Shown here piece by piece: positions 45,425-55,797 of a stretch of 64,000 nucleotides of DNA (its first letter is position 1; every line of letters begins with the position of its first letter). The notes below the pieces were generated by a model, which saw only the letters and a list, made by a program, of their open reading frames with translations, had not been told where the DNA came from and searched no databases. The stretch lies in contig JBAIAC010000023.1 of assembly GCA_037349315.1 (NCBI GenBank), positions 37,114,501 to 37,178,500 on the forward strand. The letters run 5' to 3'. This DNA is from Chelydra serpentina. Lineage: Eukaryota > Chordata > Testudines > Chelydridae. The translations under genes were made by a program, and so were the position numbers.

Positions 45425-46228
45425 TAGGGTGACCAGACAGCAAGTGTGAAAAATCAGGACAGGGGGTGGGGAGTAATAGGAGCTGTGATACAGCATGGCC
45501 AGAAGGCAGCAGGAGAGTGATCTAGGATGAGGAGAAGCCTTATTCCCTGTAGATTAATTAAAAGCACCTGAAACCAATTAGAGCACCTGAAGCCAGTCAC
45601 CTGATAAAATCCCCCTGCTTCAATCAGCCAGAGGAAGGAGCTGGAGCAGAGTGAGGAGGAGTTGGAGCAGAGTGGTTTGGTGGTGGAGCAGAGAGCAGTT
45701 TGGAGGAGCTGAATCAGAGTGGTTTGGTGGTGGAGCAGAGAGCAGTTTGAAGGAGTGAAGCAGAGCGGATTGGTGGTGGAACAAAGAGCAGTTCGGAGGA
45801 AAGCGGAGGAGAGTTTTGAGAAGTGCTGCAGCGGGCTGAGAAGACCAAGATCCTAGGTAAAGGGACACCTGGCTTGTGCAGAGGGAAGGCAGGAAGCCCC
45901 ACAAGCTGAAGGTCAGGAGAGGGAAGTAGCCCAGGGGAAAGAATCACTGGTACAAGTGGTTCACCTGCTATCATAGGGCCCCTGGGCTGGGACTCGGAGT
46001 AGAGGGCGGGCCCGGGTCCCTCCCTCTCCACTCCCCTTCCCTGGGATACTAGTAGGATAGCTGTTACCTCAGTTCAGGGGCAAGAAATGGCACCCTGAAA
46101 CCCCCCCACAAGAAGAGAAAGTGTGGGACCCATCATAGTAGTGCTGGCAATTTGCCACAGAGCCTATATAAGAAAAAGCCCCCAAAATCGGGACTGTCCC
46201 TATAAAATCGGGACATCTGGTCACCCTA
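45425..46228. mobile_element. hAT-like element, split by an LTR
   Basis: Ends TAGGGTGACCAGA and TCTGGTCACCCTA are inverted repeats (left one perfect over 12-13 bases). A perfect 8-bp duplication CTTCCCAT flanks it (45417-45424 and 46229-46236). Without the LTR (45484-46159, plus 4 duplicated bases) the element is about 124 bp. The right part carries CCCAAAATCGGGACTGTCCC, typical of this family of MITEs. Confidence 0.85.
45484..46159 (+). mobile_element. Solo LTR, family B copy 1
   Basis: 676 bp from TGTGATACAGCATGGCC to TTTGCCACA, bounded by a perfect GAGC duplication (45480-45483 and 46160-46163) inside the hAT element. It has three imperfect 46-47-bp tandem units with GGTTTGGTGGTGGAGCAGAG (45671-45806). 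No coding sequence between two LTRs exists, so this is a solo LTR left after recombination. Four-base duplications fit several retroviral groups; the clade is not assigned. Confidence 0.85.
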
Positions 46229-46236
46229 CTTCCCAT

Positions 46237-46423
46237 TAAATTTTAAGCCCAATTCTGCAAACTCAAAAGGGTCAAGCAAACTTTAGATAAATGAATTTTG
46301 AGATGCTTATCGCATCTCAGCTCAAACTCAGACCCATTTAAGGGCCCTGCGTCCATAACTCTTAAAACAGAGACAAGTATCTTATGCATCTCTTACCAAA
46401 GAGGCAAATCCTGCTCAGCTTAG
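46237..46423. other. Short unique spacer
   Basis: Nothing recognised. Confidence 0.35.
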
Positions 46424-46560
46424 CCCCTGATCCTGCACCATATTAGTCAACGGGAGTTTTGCCACTGACTTCAGTGGGAGCAGGATCAAGCTCTTAAGTT
46501 CCAGTCCTGCAGACTTATGCAAATACTTAAAACGCACGTAAGTCTTTGCATGATGAGGGC
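46424..46560. repeat. Two adjacent foldback-type elements
   Basis: 46424-46488: CCTGATCCTGCACCATATTA is answered by AGTGGGAGCAGGATCAAG around AGTTTTGCCACTGACTTC. 46495-46560: CCAGTCCTGCAGACTTATGC is answered by AAGTCTTTGCATGATGAGGG. Confidence 0.65.
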
Positions 46561-46564
46561 CTTT

Positions 46565-46735
46565 CAGGGGAAAGATGGTCTTGCAGTCAAGGCACTGGAC
46601 CCAGCACTTGGGAGATCAGGGTTTAATACCTGCCTTTGCCATATACTTACTATGTGACTTTGAGCAAGTTACTTACATTCATTTTGCCTCCGCTCCCCAT
46701 CCATAAAATACGAACAATAGTACTACTCTTCTTTC
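46565..46735 (+). repeat. MIR
   Basis: AGGCACTGGACCCAGCACTT, GAGATCAGGGTTTAATACCT, TGTGACTTTGAGCAAGTTAC and CCCCATCCATAAAATACG are MIR head and core in order. Confidence 0.75.
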
Positions 46736-46767
46736 ATTCTTTTCTTGTCTATTTAGATTGGTGCAGT

Positions 46768-47025
46768 AAGGGCCGGCACTACCATTAAGCGACCCTAGGT
46801 GGTCGCCTAGGGCACCAGGATTTGGGGGGCGGCATCTCTGGTCCCTTGGTGGCTGCCGGCGGGAGAGGTGGCTGCCGAAATGCCGCAGAGAACCCCGGCG
46901 GCCGAAGAAGCTGCCGCCGAGGACTTCGGCAGCAGCTTCTTCGGCCACCGGGGATGTCGCTGGCATTTCGGCGGCCGCCTCTCCTGCTGACGCCTATGGC
47001 GTCAAAAAAGCTGGTGCTGCCCCTG
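46768..47025. mobile_element. GC-rich non-autonomous hAT element
   Basis: 258 bp with ends AAGGGCCGGCACT and GGTGCTGCCCCTG as imperfect inverted repeats. The flanking 8-mers GGTGCAGT (46760-46767) and GGTGTAGT (47026-47033) agree at 7 of 8. The interior contains a long inverted repeat based on GCCGAAGAAGCTGCCGCCGA and AGCAGCTTCTTCGGCCAC. The 95-109-codon frames on both strands are shadows of this palindrome. Confidence 0.82.
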
Positions 47026-47033
47026 GGTGTAGT

Positions 47034-47928
47034 AAATGTCTCTGTGCGTATACAGTGGTTGGCACAATGGGGCCCTATTACTAGTTGGTGCTTCCAGACA
47101 CTGCAGTAATACAACCAATTAATAATGGAAATTTTGTGTCATTGCTAAACTGCAGTGGGAGGCTTTCTGGAGTAAGACAAGCAGGATTTGGCTGAAAAAG
47201 TTCTGCTCTGTACTCTGCCCGCAAGGATGATTAGCTGAAGTGCTATATAAAACATCTTTGACATCTGCATTATTTTTCCACTTTCAGGGTGAAAGCTTTT
47301 GGTTTAAATGCTCTACTGCTCATCACAAGTGGGAACAAAAAGCTTAATCTTGCCGGAGTCACAGTCTTTGTTATTAGTTTGAATTGGTTTATATCAAATT
47401 AAATATCTCACCACCATTACAGCAAACATTGCCAGCCAGTTTTGTGTACAGCTCATTTGGGAAGAGAGCTTTCATACAGTTGCATGGTCAGTTTTGTTTG
47501 TTTTTTAAACTCTCTATATGAGATCCTCACCCTCAGTCTATCTCCTTGATGACAAGCTAAAAAAAAGGGCCCTCAAAGCCTTGGGTTTTGGCTTGAGGAG
47601 AATTCCTCCAGCACAGGAACTGAACAAGACAGCTGTAAGGCTGCCTTCTGAGGACCCCCTTAGAATCCTAGGTCAGTGTAGGAGGTGTACCAGGGTGAGG
47701 GCTGGGGACTTGCCACTGTGGGGCTGCGGCACATAGTCCTGTGGGGATTTTGGTAGTGCTGTGGCTCGTGGAGCAGCCTGGGGAGGCTGCCATAATGTAG
47801 ACAGGCCTCCCTGAGTGTCTGTCTATGCTGGGGGCCATGAAGCAGCCCAGGAGCAGGCAGGCACACAGGTGGCTTAAGGGCACAGTAGCTTGCCACCTCT
47901 CTGAGCTGCGAGTTCTTTGCTTCACTTG
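47034..47928. other. Mainly unique sequence
   Basis: No gene. The many overlapping frames at 47.5-48.1 kb (up to 155 codons) have no recognised domain and span the MITE at 47932. Confidence 0.4.
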
Positions 47929-47931
47929 TAA

Positions 47932-48110
47932 GGGTACAACTACACTCCAGTTGGGAGCCTGCTTCCCAGCGCAAGTAGACAAGCGCACTAGTTCTGTTCA
48001 AACAGCAGTGTAAAGACCAGTGTAGCATCACTAAAAATATCAGGGTAGCCAGAGGTAGCATGGCTACTCGCACTGGAAAGCATGCTCCCAGCTGCAGGGC
48101 GGACATGCCC
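47932..48110. mobile_element. PIF/Harbinger-like MITE
   Basis: Ends GGGTACAACTACACTCCAG and CTGCAGGGCGGACATGCCC pair imperfectly; flanks TAA (47929-47931) and TTA (48111-48113) differ by one base. Internal CAAGTAGACAAGCGC is in family style. Confidence 0.65.
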
Positions 48111-48334
48111 TTAGAGGTGCAGCACAAAATCTGACCCTATATATATTTTTTTTTAAGTATTGCTATTGAGAGGTGCCAGGGTGGCATCCCAGAAGAGCAA
48201 AGTCCTCTTTCAGCAGCAAGGTGAGCAAGGGCAAGTGGCACTGCAAATTAATCCCCACACCACTCAAGTGTCCCCTCACAGAGAAGATGACATTTATCGC
48301 CTTCCTGGGGTCTATGGATAAAAAGTGCTATATG

Positions 48335-48610
48335 AGGAGAGTTGGTCGGAAAACCAAAACGTTTCCCATGAGAAATTTACGTGAAAAGAAATCTTCATTT
48401 TATTGAAACCAGCGAGCTGAAAGGAAACACTTTAAGTGGAAATGAAAATTTTCATTTCCAAATGTTGATTCACAAACACAAAATGTTGTTTGACACTTCC
48501 CATGGGGAAAATGAAGATTTTTCATGAGAACAGCCATTTTTCCATGAAAAAATTTAGGTTTTGACAAACATATTTTTCAGCAAGAAAACCTTCTGCATGA
48601 AAATCTTTCA
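48335..48610. repeat. AAAATTTTC-rich dispersed element
   Basis: Repeated GAAAATTTTC, GAAAATGAAG and TTTTTCATGA words in both orientations (GTTGGTCGGAAAACCAAAAC at the left, AAATCTTTCATCAACTC at the right, which are partly complementary). It may be a foldback element with a GAGTTGATGAAAG / GTTGGTC end. No coding. Confidence 0.45.
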
Positions 48611-49769
48611 TCAACTCTCAATAAGAATTAGCTGGGGGGTCTCTGTGCCCATTTAGTGCTTGGCCTCTTAGTGGACACTGCCAGCTAGAGCCAATTGTGA
48701 AGATAAGTTTTGTCATGAGGACACCAATGTACTGAGAATTGAATGGAAATCACTTGCTCATTTCATATAGGTCTTCAGACAGCAATGAGTTTTGGCCATT
48801 GCCAACATGGGCCAGATCTTACGCCATATCCCACTACTAATTTCTTGAGCCATGCAGTCCCATGTTTAAAATAGATATAAAAATGATCTGTGTCTAACTC
48901 TTTCTATTTCATTTTTTTACACTTATGCGGTATCTAATGTCATCACACTGATATTTAAGTAATATTTTAAATGTTTAATTACTACTTAAGTGCTAATAAA
49001 TCTGTGCCATCTTTTTCTGGCTCTCATGTATCTCCCATACAGCTGATGGATGTTGCCATATATAATCCAAGATTAAAAGGCAGAGGCCACAGCAGAGAAA
49101 TTAGCTCATTTATCTGGACTCTGAATAGCAAGAGGATTTACTTATTCTTATGTTTTTTGCTCTGCTGGGAAACAAAGTCCTGAAATCAAGATACCTCATT
49201 TATCTTGCCAAATTAGATTGTTTTCAGCATGCCCGGTAAAGAACAGCAGTGACTATACACAATATGCCATCAACCAAATGAAGGGCCTGTACATTACATT
49301 TAATTTGAGAGATGCCTATGGTGCAATTATATTTTTTCTTGTGATCAGTAAATAAAATCAAGGAATAATTACCACTATTTAAAGTATGCACTTAAGTACG
49401 TTCTTGCTACAATGTCTACAGGTAGATACACTGTTCTGTGGCTGGTAGAATGCTTGACAAGTTCTGGTTGTTTTTGTACCTCTGAGTGTATCTCACTTAG
49501 AGACGTTTTCCATCTAATTCTATGGATAAGGTTGCTTAGATTTAGACTGGGTTAATTTCCTCTGGGGTTGTGCAGCCCGGTCAGTAAAAGACCCACACTT
49601 TACATGAGTTCCTGCCAATCTTGTTCACTTGAGGTTCAAAGGTAATAGGGGAACTTTGATCTGTGCCACTTTTGCCTTATTTTGCCATATTGTAACAAAT
49701 ATGCTGGGGGACATTCATCCCGTTGTTGGTGGAGGTTATCAATGAATCCTTCTAAGAGGGCTGGGTGCC
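48611..49769. other. AT-rich repeat-free sequence
   Basis: No gene or repeat recognised. 49040-49400 has dense homeodomain-like words (AAATTAGATTG, TTTAATTTGAGAG, GTGCAATTATA) and could be conserved non-coding DNA. Confidence 0.4.
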
Positions 49770-50390
49770 AGTTCTTAAAAAAGGATTGGTAGACCTGTGC
49801 TCAAGTAATCACCTGGCAATCTTACCAATTATTACCCTCTCTCTAATTTTTCATGTGGGGCTAGAGTGAAAAGCCTGGGGATGCTAGCTCTGCCCCCGGA
49901 ATCCTCAGAGTTCCTTGACTCCTTTAGACTGGTGATGGTGCAGAGATTATGGAGTTGATCCAAAGACCACTGAAATCATTGGAGGCTTCCCATTGACTTC
50001 AGTGAGTTTTGGATAGGGCTATCCTGGCCTTGTTGGTCAATGCTCTCCTTCTAACAATAGACAAAGATTAAGTGTCCAAGATTATTCTTTTCAATCCACC
50101 TGCTGTCTTTGATATCATTGACCATGAGGTATTGTTGACATACCCGTGGAGCCTGCCAGATGTAAATGTTCTTGCACTAGAGAAGGCGCCATTTGTTTCT
50201 CTGGTTGGACCCAGAGGATAGTATTTGACACTATTGGATTCTCTAAATTGAAGTGTCAGAGTTTTTTTCTGGTATGTCTTCTGTTAATATTTATGTGAAG
50301 CCATCAAAGAAGATAGCAAGATAGTTTGCAGTGTCATCAGTTTCACCATGTGATGGCTTTGCTTTTATAATACATTTGATTCCTCTTCCC
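49770..50390 (+). mobile_element. Decayed LINE reverse-transcriptase fragment
   Basis: On the plus strand, about 49827-49850 reads NYYPLSNF, a diverged form of the non-LTR reverse-transcriptase NYRPISN motif. About 50102-50137 reads AVFDIIDHEVLL, a form of the AFDTIDHxxLL motif of L2/CR1/Rex-type enzymes. Stops and frame changes break the rest; a foldback element is inserted between the two motifs. Confidence 0.6.
49952..50018. repeat. Foldback element inserted in the LINE relic
   Basis: TTGATCCAAAGACCACTGAA on the left is answered by GACTTCAGTGAGTTTTGGAT on the right around CATTGGAGGCTTCCCATT. Second subtype, like 32445. Confidence 0.65.
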
Positions 50391-50579
50391 CCCCTCAACT
50401 ACAATGTCACGTCAAGAGTGGAGCTTTAGGAAGGTGGAAAGTGAAAAGATGGGATACCATTGTTCAGGCATAGGGAGTGGATTGAAATAAGGTCCAGAAA
50501 CATAAATTAGGAGGAGCTAGTAGAGGGAGAGGAAGGGATATTTTAGGAGACAAGATCAGAGAGAGGCCCTGATTGCCCA
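50391..50579. other. Short unique spacer
   Basis: Nothing recognised. Confidence 0.35.
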
Positions 50580-50690
50580 ATAACAATTAAACTTGTGAGT
50601 AATTCCATCCCTGTTTAGCAAGGACCTGATATAAAGCCATTTGAAAGATTCCCTTTGACTTCAGTGGGTTTTGGATCAGGATCCAAAGCA
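50580..50690. repeat. Foldback-type remnant
   Basis: ACCTGATATAAAGCCATTTG and GACTTCAGTGGGTTTTGGAT / CAGGATCC form the two arms; left flank retains AACTTGTGAGTAATTCCATC. Confidence 0.55.
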
Positions 50691-50694
50691 CTTG

Positions 50695-51120
50695 CATGTA
50701 AAGCTGGTTAGGAATTTTTCTTCAATATTTTTGTGTGGGAGAATCCCCTTTTTAAAAAAACAAACATCCTCCACCCCAGCCCCAAACTTCCCATGGCAAC
50801 ATATTGTTTTTGAGTAATTTTCTGTTTTGTGCTGCTTTTTGTTTTTTGTTTTTTTAAACAAAATTTTCAATATGTCATATTTCGACACTTTAGGGAAAAG
50901 GTTTAGATTGCAGTTCAAAATGGCTTTTCATTTCAAAATTTGTTTTATATATATTTGAAATTAACGAATTACAACGCTGCTTCAAATTTATCAAAACAAA
51001 ATGTTTTGATTGACAGGAAATACACTGTTTTCCAGATGATTGGTTCATGACCATTTTTGAGATTGTTGGCTCTTTTTCCTGATTCAGGACAGGACCAAAT
51101 TTAGAAATCTCAAGATTTTT
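50695..51120. repeat. AAAATTTTG-rich dispersed element
   Basis: AT-rich block with AAACAAAATTTTCAATATG, CATTTCAAAATTTGTTTTA and ATCAAAACAAAATGTTTTGA, of the same compositional family as 48335. Not a gene despite 80-82-codon minus frames. Confidence 0.4.
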
Positions 51121-51599
51121 CATGGGGCAGGGAATCAATTTTCCAGCTACCTTTGATTAAATGTTCAGGTCCTGTTGACTTCAGTGGGACACAAGGATGT
51201 GCTTAACCGCTTTGTTGATTGGGACCATAGAGAAGAATGGCTCAATGCAGAACTCTGAGCATGAGAGGGGACTGGACCTTATCTTAGAATGAGATAAGAG
51301 GCCAGTGGAGGGATTCTAGCACAGTTGTGTGCATGACTGTAGCTTCAGCATATTGTATGGACTGTAAAAGGAAAGAGGGTGGGAGTACTTCTAGCATAAG
51401 ATAACCAGGGCATACATGAGTGTTTTAATAGGGAAGGGACAGATTTTGGAGATGATAAAGAGAGCATTTGGAGACAGCTTGACAGTGAGGAAATAAGGAA
51501 AGAGGGATCAAAAATGGCCTGGAGTTGGTGTATTTGAGTGACCACAGGAAAAGTGGGGAGAAGAGGAGGAGACGATGGGAGGAACAATGAAGTTCAGTG
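51121..51599. other. Mostly unique; half of a foldback element at 51165-51225
   Basis: TCCTGTTGACTTCAGTGGGA followed by GTGCTTAACCGCTTTGTTGA is the right half of the foldback family. No gene; the serine/proline-rich minus frames at 51.3-51.6 kb are compositional. Confidence 0.4.
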
Positions 51600-51602
51600 T
51601 TA

Positions 51603-51809
51603 GGGCGGGCAGGCCTACTCTTAAAATGCTGCATCAGCATAGTTTCACTGATGCAGCTGCGCCGCTGTAGTGCTTAAGTGAAGACGCTCCTAGCTCTCCC
51701 ATTGACACAGCGCTGTCTACATGGGGAGGTTAGGTCAGTATAACTACATCAGTCAGGGGTGTGGAGCAACATAGTTATACTGATATAGGTCTGTAGTGTA
51801 CACCTGGCC
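51603..51809. mobile_element. PIF/Harbinger-like MITE
   Basis: 207 bp bounded by TTA on both sides (51600-51602 and 51810-51812). Ends GGGCGGGCAGGCCTACTC and GTAGTGTACACCTGGCC pair imperfectly. Inner words GCATCAGCATAGTTTCACTG and TATAACTACATCAGTCAG are inverted-related. Confidence 0.68.
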
Positions 51810-51812
51810 TTA

Positions 51813-54589
51813 GATGTTTAATTTGGGTGGATGTCTCACATGCTTAGTATGACTAACAGGCTGTGTTAAAATGAGGACAAAATGTTGGCTCTGATGCCAC
51901 TCCCGGAATGTTGAAAGCAATGTTGAATGTTCCGAAAGCCAAGATGGGAAGATGAGGAGGAATATGGCCATTGCTGATACAGAGAAAGGCATAAATGAAG
52001 ACTAGTCATTGGGCAGGATTAAATGAAATGTAAGAAAGGAGTTCATTGCGAACAAGAACGTAAACCTATGCTGGAAAAGATATGTACCTTGGTGACACAT
52101 TCTGGCAGGGACACTGAAATCATCTGAAAAACAGATCAAGAAACCTTGGCTACTCATTACAGGTGACAGCAAAACAGTTAGGATGCTGTAACCTGCTAAA
52201 TTGAGTGGTTTGGGTAATATGTATTCTGTGGCTATGGGTAATACGTCATATATAAACTGCGATAGCTCATTCAGTGGGCTGGAAAGGATAAATTTCTCTA
52301 TAGAAAGTTTGGTCTCATAGTGCACTTAGATCTGAAACTAAGCAGTAAAATACAGAAGAGGAGGGGATAATGTATAAATTGTGCAATTGAAAGTTCATTG
52401 TGTTGAGAATTGGATTGTAATACGGTAGTCTGAAAATAAGTGACCGTGTCTTTCGACTATATACGTAAGTAGCTACTGTACTCTCCTTAGATAAAGAATA
52501 TCCTTAAGAGTCTGACTAAAATCAATTACTTACTAGGCAACTTGCCATCTGAGGTGGGGGTGGAAAGGAAATCCTTTCTCTCTGAACTAGTGCATCTAAT
52601 TTCTTAATTGCTGGATAAAGACGTCTCCTACAGTGAGAAAACAAAATATTAGTGCTAGAACATATAGTGCAACAAGAAGTCATCAGCATGGCTGTGACAA
52701 TCCTGAATCCCAAAAGATGCAGGCGGATTAGAGAGACTGTCACACCACTGAAAGTGGTAAGAGTGATTAGAAGTCTTCAGACATCTCAAAGCATAACTGA
52801 AAAGGGGAGAGACTGAGATGGCAGTGGCTAACAGCATCCCATCCTATGTGGGGATTGATCAACTTGCAATAGGTGAAAGGTGCATTATGTTACCATAGGT
52901 GACTGTCTTACTTCAGTGACTTATTAAAAATTAGGGATGGACCCCGGCGGGGACTGTTTTGTATCTGAATCAGAGCTGTTGAGTTTGGATCCACACTGTT
53001 GGATCAAGGACCTCTTTATTTAAATGGCAATATAATATAATCCTGTGTGGGTGGTCACAACTGTTTGTTTTTCAAAGCTAAAACTAGAGGTTTTGTTTTA
53101 TCCCAACTTCCACATTAAATCAGTTTATAGAACACTTCATTTTGGGGGTCCAGACGGAAGTTTCAGGGAAAGGTTCAGTTTGTTGCCCCGCCCATCTGAA
53201 GAGCTAAGTATTTTCATTGAATAGTGGTATCTTGGTTTTGAAAATACAGCAAGTGCAGCCATTCTGATGACAAGTAGTGTTGCACATGCTATGGTAATAA
53301 GCATACATAGATCCAAATTCATCCGTAGTGTCCCTCCACTAAAAGCAATGGAGTGACACCATGGATGATTCAGGCCCAATTCCCTCACTGCTGAGTCCTG
53401 ATGTAGAAACTCATGTGGTCCCTATTCAAAGTTAGCATCTAAACCAGGCTGTAGGGATAATGAATTTCAGTCAGAAAGTCTTGCCACCAGTCAGACAGAT
53501 CAGTAATGCCGAGTAGTTTGACTGTGTAACCTGAAATTCACTTTCGATTATAAAATGCACTATGTGGCCAAGTCACCAAAGGAAGTCCTTGCCTATCTTT
53601 TGCAGAATCTCTTCTCTTATGACATAAGCACCACTTCAGCTGGAGTGCCTCCTTTACCAGCTATATTTCACTGTATTGGCTTTTAACCCAAAGACGTTTA
53701 AATTTAGCAGGCAATTTTAGTCTTTCCTTCTCCCCTAATTTGTTCCCACAAACCAAGGTGCCTTCACCTGACACCTTGTTGGATTTTTATCAGTTCCGGT
53801 TAATACAAGCTAAAACAGTCTTGTAAATAATCTTTTGTTAGCTGGTCTTGGCAAGATTAAATCTAGCATGGTTTTCCTCTTGGGTAATCAAATGCCACAC
53901 TTCAAGGTATAAGCTGATTGCCTGTGGCTGTCAAAAGGTAATTATTCTTTCCTTCTTTGAATCAGAGCACTGCACAGTCAGCCATTTGCATGGTCGGGGA
54001 CGTGGACTTACTTGCCTTTGACACTGATGGCCTTAGGCCTGCTTGAACCATATGACTTCGTAGGGCTGTGCTTTTCACTCTAACACACCTGACCCACCAA
54101 CCAGAGCTCCATTCCCAAGTACCCATTTCGGGTCTCATGCCATTAGGTTATAGCAGAAGTTTAATTCTTTACCTGCCCTTCCCCACTTGGAAAGCTGCAC
54201 TTACACTTTTAACTTCTTGACTGGTGAGGGAAAGTAGAGTCTCAGAACTAGGTGGTATTAGCAGGCGCACAGCATAGGGGCAGGAAATGCCTGGGTGGTG
54301 ATTTCAAGGGTAGGCAGATTCAGTCTTAAGTGAAGAGTGCAAATCCCATCCAAACCACATGTTTTGTTTTGTTTTGTTTTCTATATGTCCAAAAAAAAAG
54401 TTGAGCTAGCTCTGCTTTTGAAACATCTCATAGTGGACACTCAAGAGTCAGGACACCAGTTCTGTCATGACCAATCACACACTCAGTTGTGACTATTAGT
54501 CTGATTGAGGTAGACATTTTGCTTGGTGTGCATGCTTTTTTGATTGCATTTGATTCCCTTGTTTTATTCCCATCATTATTTTTATTAAT
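51813..54589. other. About 2.8 kb without recognisable repeat or gene
   Basis: The largest repeat-poor stretch in the right half. Frames up to 107 codons lack domains. 53460-53980 is notable for mixed composition and homeobox/bHLH-like words (GGTAATTATT, TGATTGCC, CACCTGACACC) and might be conserved non-coding sequence. Confidence 0.4.
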
Positions 54590-54821
54590 ATTGGCATAGT
54601 GCCTAGAGGCCCCAATTGAGATTGGAGCCCTATTGTTCTACAAATGCGTAGTGCGGAGAGAAGCCCCAAAGGTTTACAGCCAAAATAGACAAATAGTGGG
54701 AGGGGCATAGAAGCACAGAAAGGGGAAGTAACTTGCCTAACGTCCTACATCTGGTCAGTTGCAGAGCTGGGAGTAGAATCTGTATCTCCTGAGCTCCAAT
54801 CCAGTTTTGTAGCCTGTGGAT
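54590..54821 (-). repeat. MIR/CORE-SINE, interrupted by hAT
   Basis: GGCATAGTGCCTAGAGGCCC, CACAGAAAGGGGAAGTAACT, TTGCAGAGCTGGGAGTAGAA and TCCAATCCAGTTTTGTAGCC are the minus-strand MIR in order. Its last bases (ATCATACTGCTC) continue at 55049 after the hAT insertion. Confidence 0.8.
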
Positions 54822-55042
54822 CAGGGGTTCTCAAACTGGAGGTCAGGACCCTTCAGGGGTTGCGAGGTTATTACATAGGGGGTCGTGAACTGTCAGCCTC
54901 CACCCCAAACCCCGCTTTGCCTCCAGCATTTATAATGGTGTTAAATATATAAACAAGTGTTTTTAATTTATATGCGGGGGGGTCACACTCAGAGGCTTGC
55001 TATGTGAAAGGGGTCACCAGTACAAAAATTTGAGAACCACTG
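54822..55042. mobile_element. Non-autonomous hAT element inside MIR
   Basis: 221 bp with ends CAGGGGTTCTCAAACTGGA and TTTGAGAACCACTG. The flanking 8-mers are CTGTGGAT (54814-54821) and CTATGGAT (55043-55050), 7 of 8 identical. Contains a TTTTTAATTTATATGCGGGG core typical of the family with TTCTCAAAC ends. Confidence 0.88.
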
Positions 55043-55077
55043 CTATGGATCATACTGCTCTTTTAAAACCATAGCAC

Positions 55078-55186
55078 AGATTCTCAGCTGATGTAAATCG
55101 TCATAGTTCCATTGACTTAATGAACTGCAGTTGACTTCCTTTGAAGTCAGTACAGCTAGGACAATTTAAATCAGCTGAGGATTTCC
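55078..55186. repeat. Palindromic foldback element, third subtype
   Basis: CAGATTCTCAGCTGATGTAA on the left is answered by TTTAAATCAGCTGAGGATTT on the right, around ATAGTTCCATTGACTTAATG and CTTTGAAGTCAGTACAGCTA. Outer arms of about 20 bp match well. Confidence 0.7.
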
Positions 55187-55449
55187 CCCAACATCTTGAA
55201 CTTTGGAAACTGATGAAAATCATTAATTTTAAATGTACACTGATATTTTGAAAGCACCTGCTTTCTCCCTTCCTTGCTCACTCTCTTTTTTAAAGTATAA
55301 TTAAATCATTGTCTTAATTTTAAAGCTGGTAGCAAAGTTTTATTCACAACCTTTTGAAAAGGCCTTGCAGTGAAGAATATATAATTTGCTTACATTGGTA
55401 ATCTTGCAAAAAATCAGATTTATAACTCTGGTCCAAAATTTTTTTTTTA
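55187..55449. other. Unique AT-rich sequence
   Basis: No gene or clear repeat; ends in a T run at about 55440-55448. Confidence 0.4.
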
Positions 55450-55457
55450 AACTAGAA

Positions 55458-55789
55458 CAGGGATCGGCAACCTTTGGCATGCTGCCTGTCAGGGAAATCT
55501 GCTGGCGGGCCGGGCCAGTTTGTTTACCTGCAGCGTCCGCAGGTTCAGCCAGTCGCAGCTCCCACTGGCCGCAGTTCACCAGTCCAGGCCAATGGGGCTG
55601 CGGTAAGCGGCGTGGGCCACGGGATGTGCTGGCTGCCGCTTCCTGCAGCCCCCATTGGCCTGGAACTGTGAACCGCAGCCAGTGAGAGCTGCGATCGGCC
55701 GAACCTGCGAATGCTGCAGGTAAACAAACCGTCCCGCCCCGCCAGCGGCTTTCCCTGATGGGCCGCGTGCCAGAGGTTGCTGATCCCTG
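55458..55789. mobile_element. Palindromic hAT element
   Basis: 332 bp with ends CAGGGATCGGCAACCTTTGG and CCAGAGGTTGCTGATCCCTG, and a perfect 8-bp duplication AACTAGAA (55450-55457 and 55790-55797). Most of its length is an imperfect palindrome (TTTGTTTACCTGCAGC against GCTGCAGGTAAACAAAC). The 164- and 99-codon frames across it, on both strands, are palindrome shadows and not genes. Confidence 0.92.
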
Positions 55790-55797
55790 AACTAGAA

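Noticed and set aside
47660..48127. 155-codon minus frame with cysteines
   Set aside because: Runs through a Harbinger-like MITE and has no recognisable domain.
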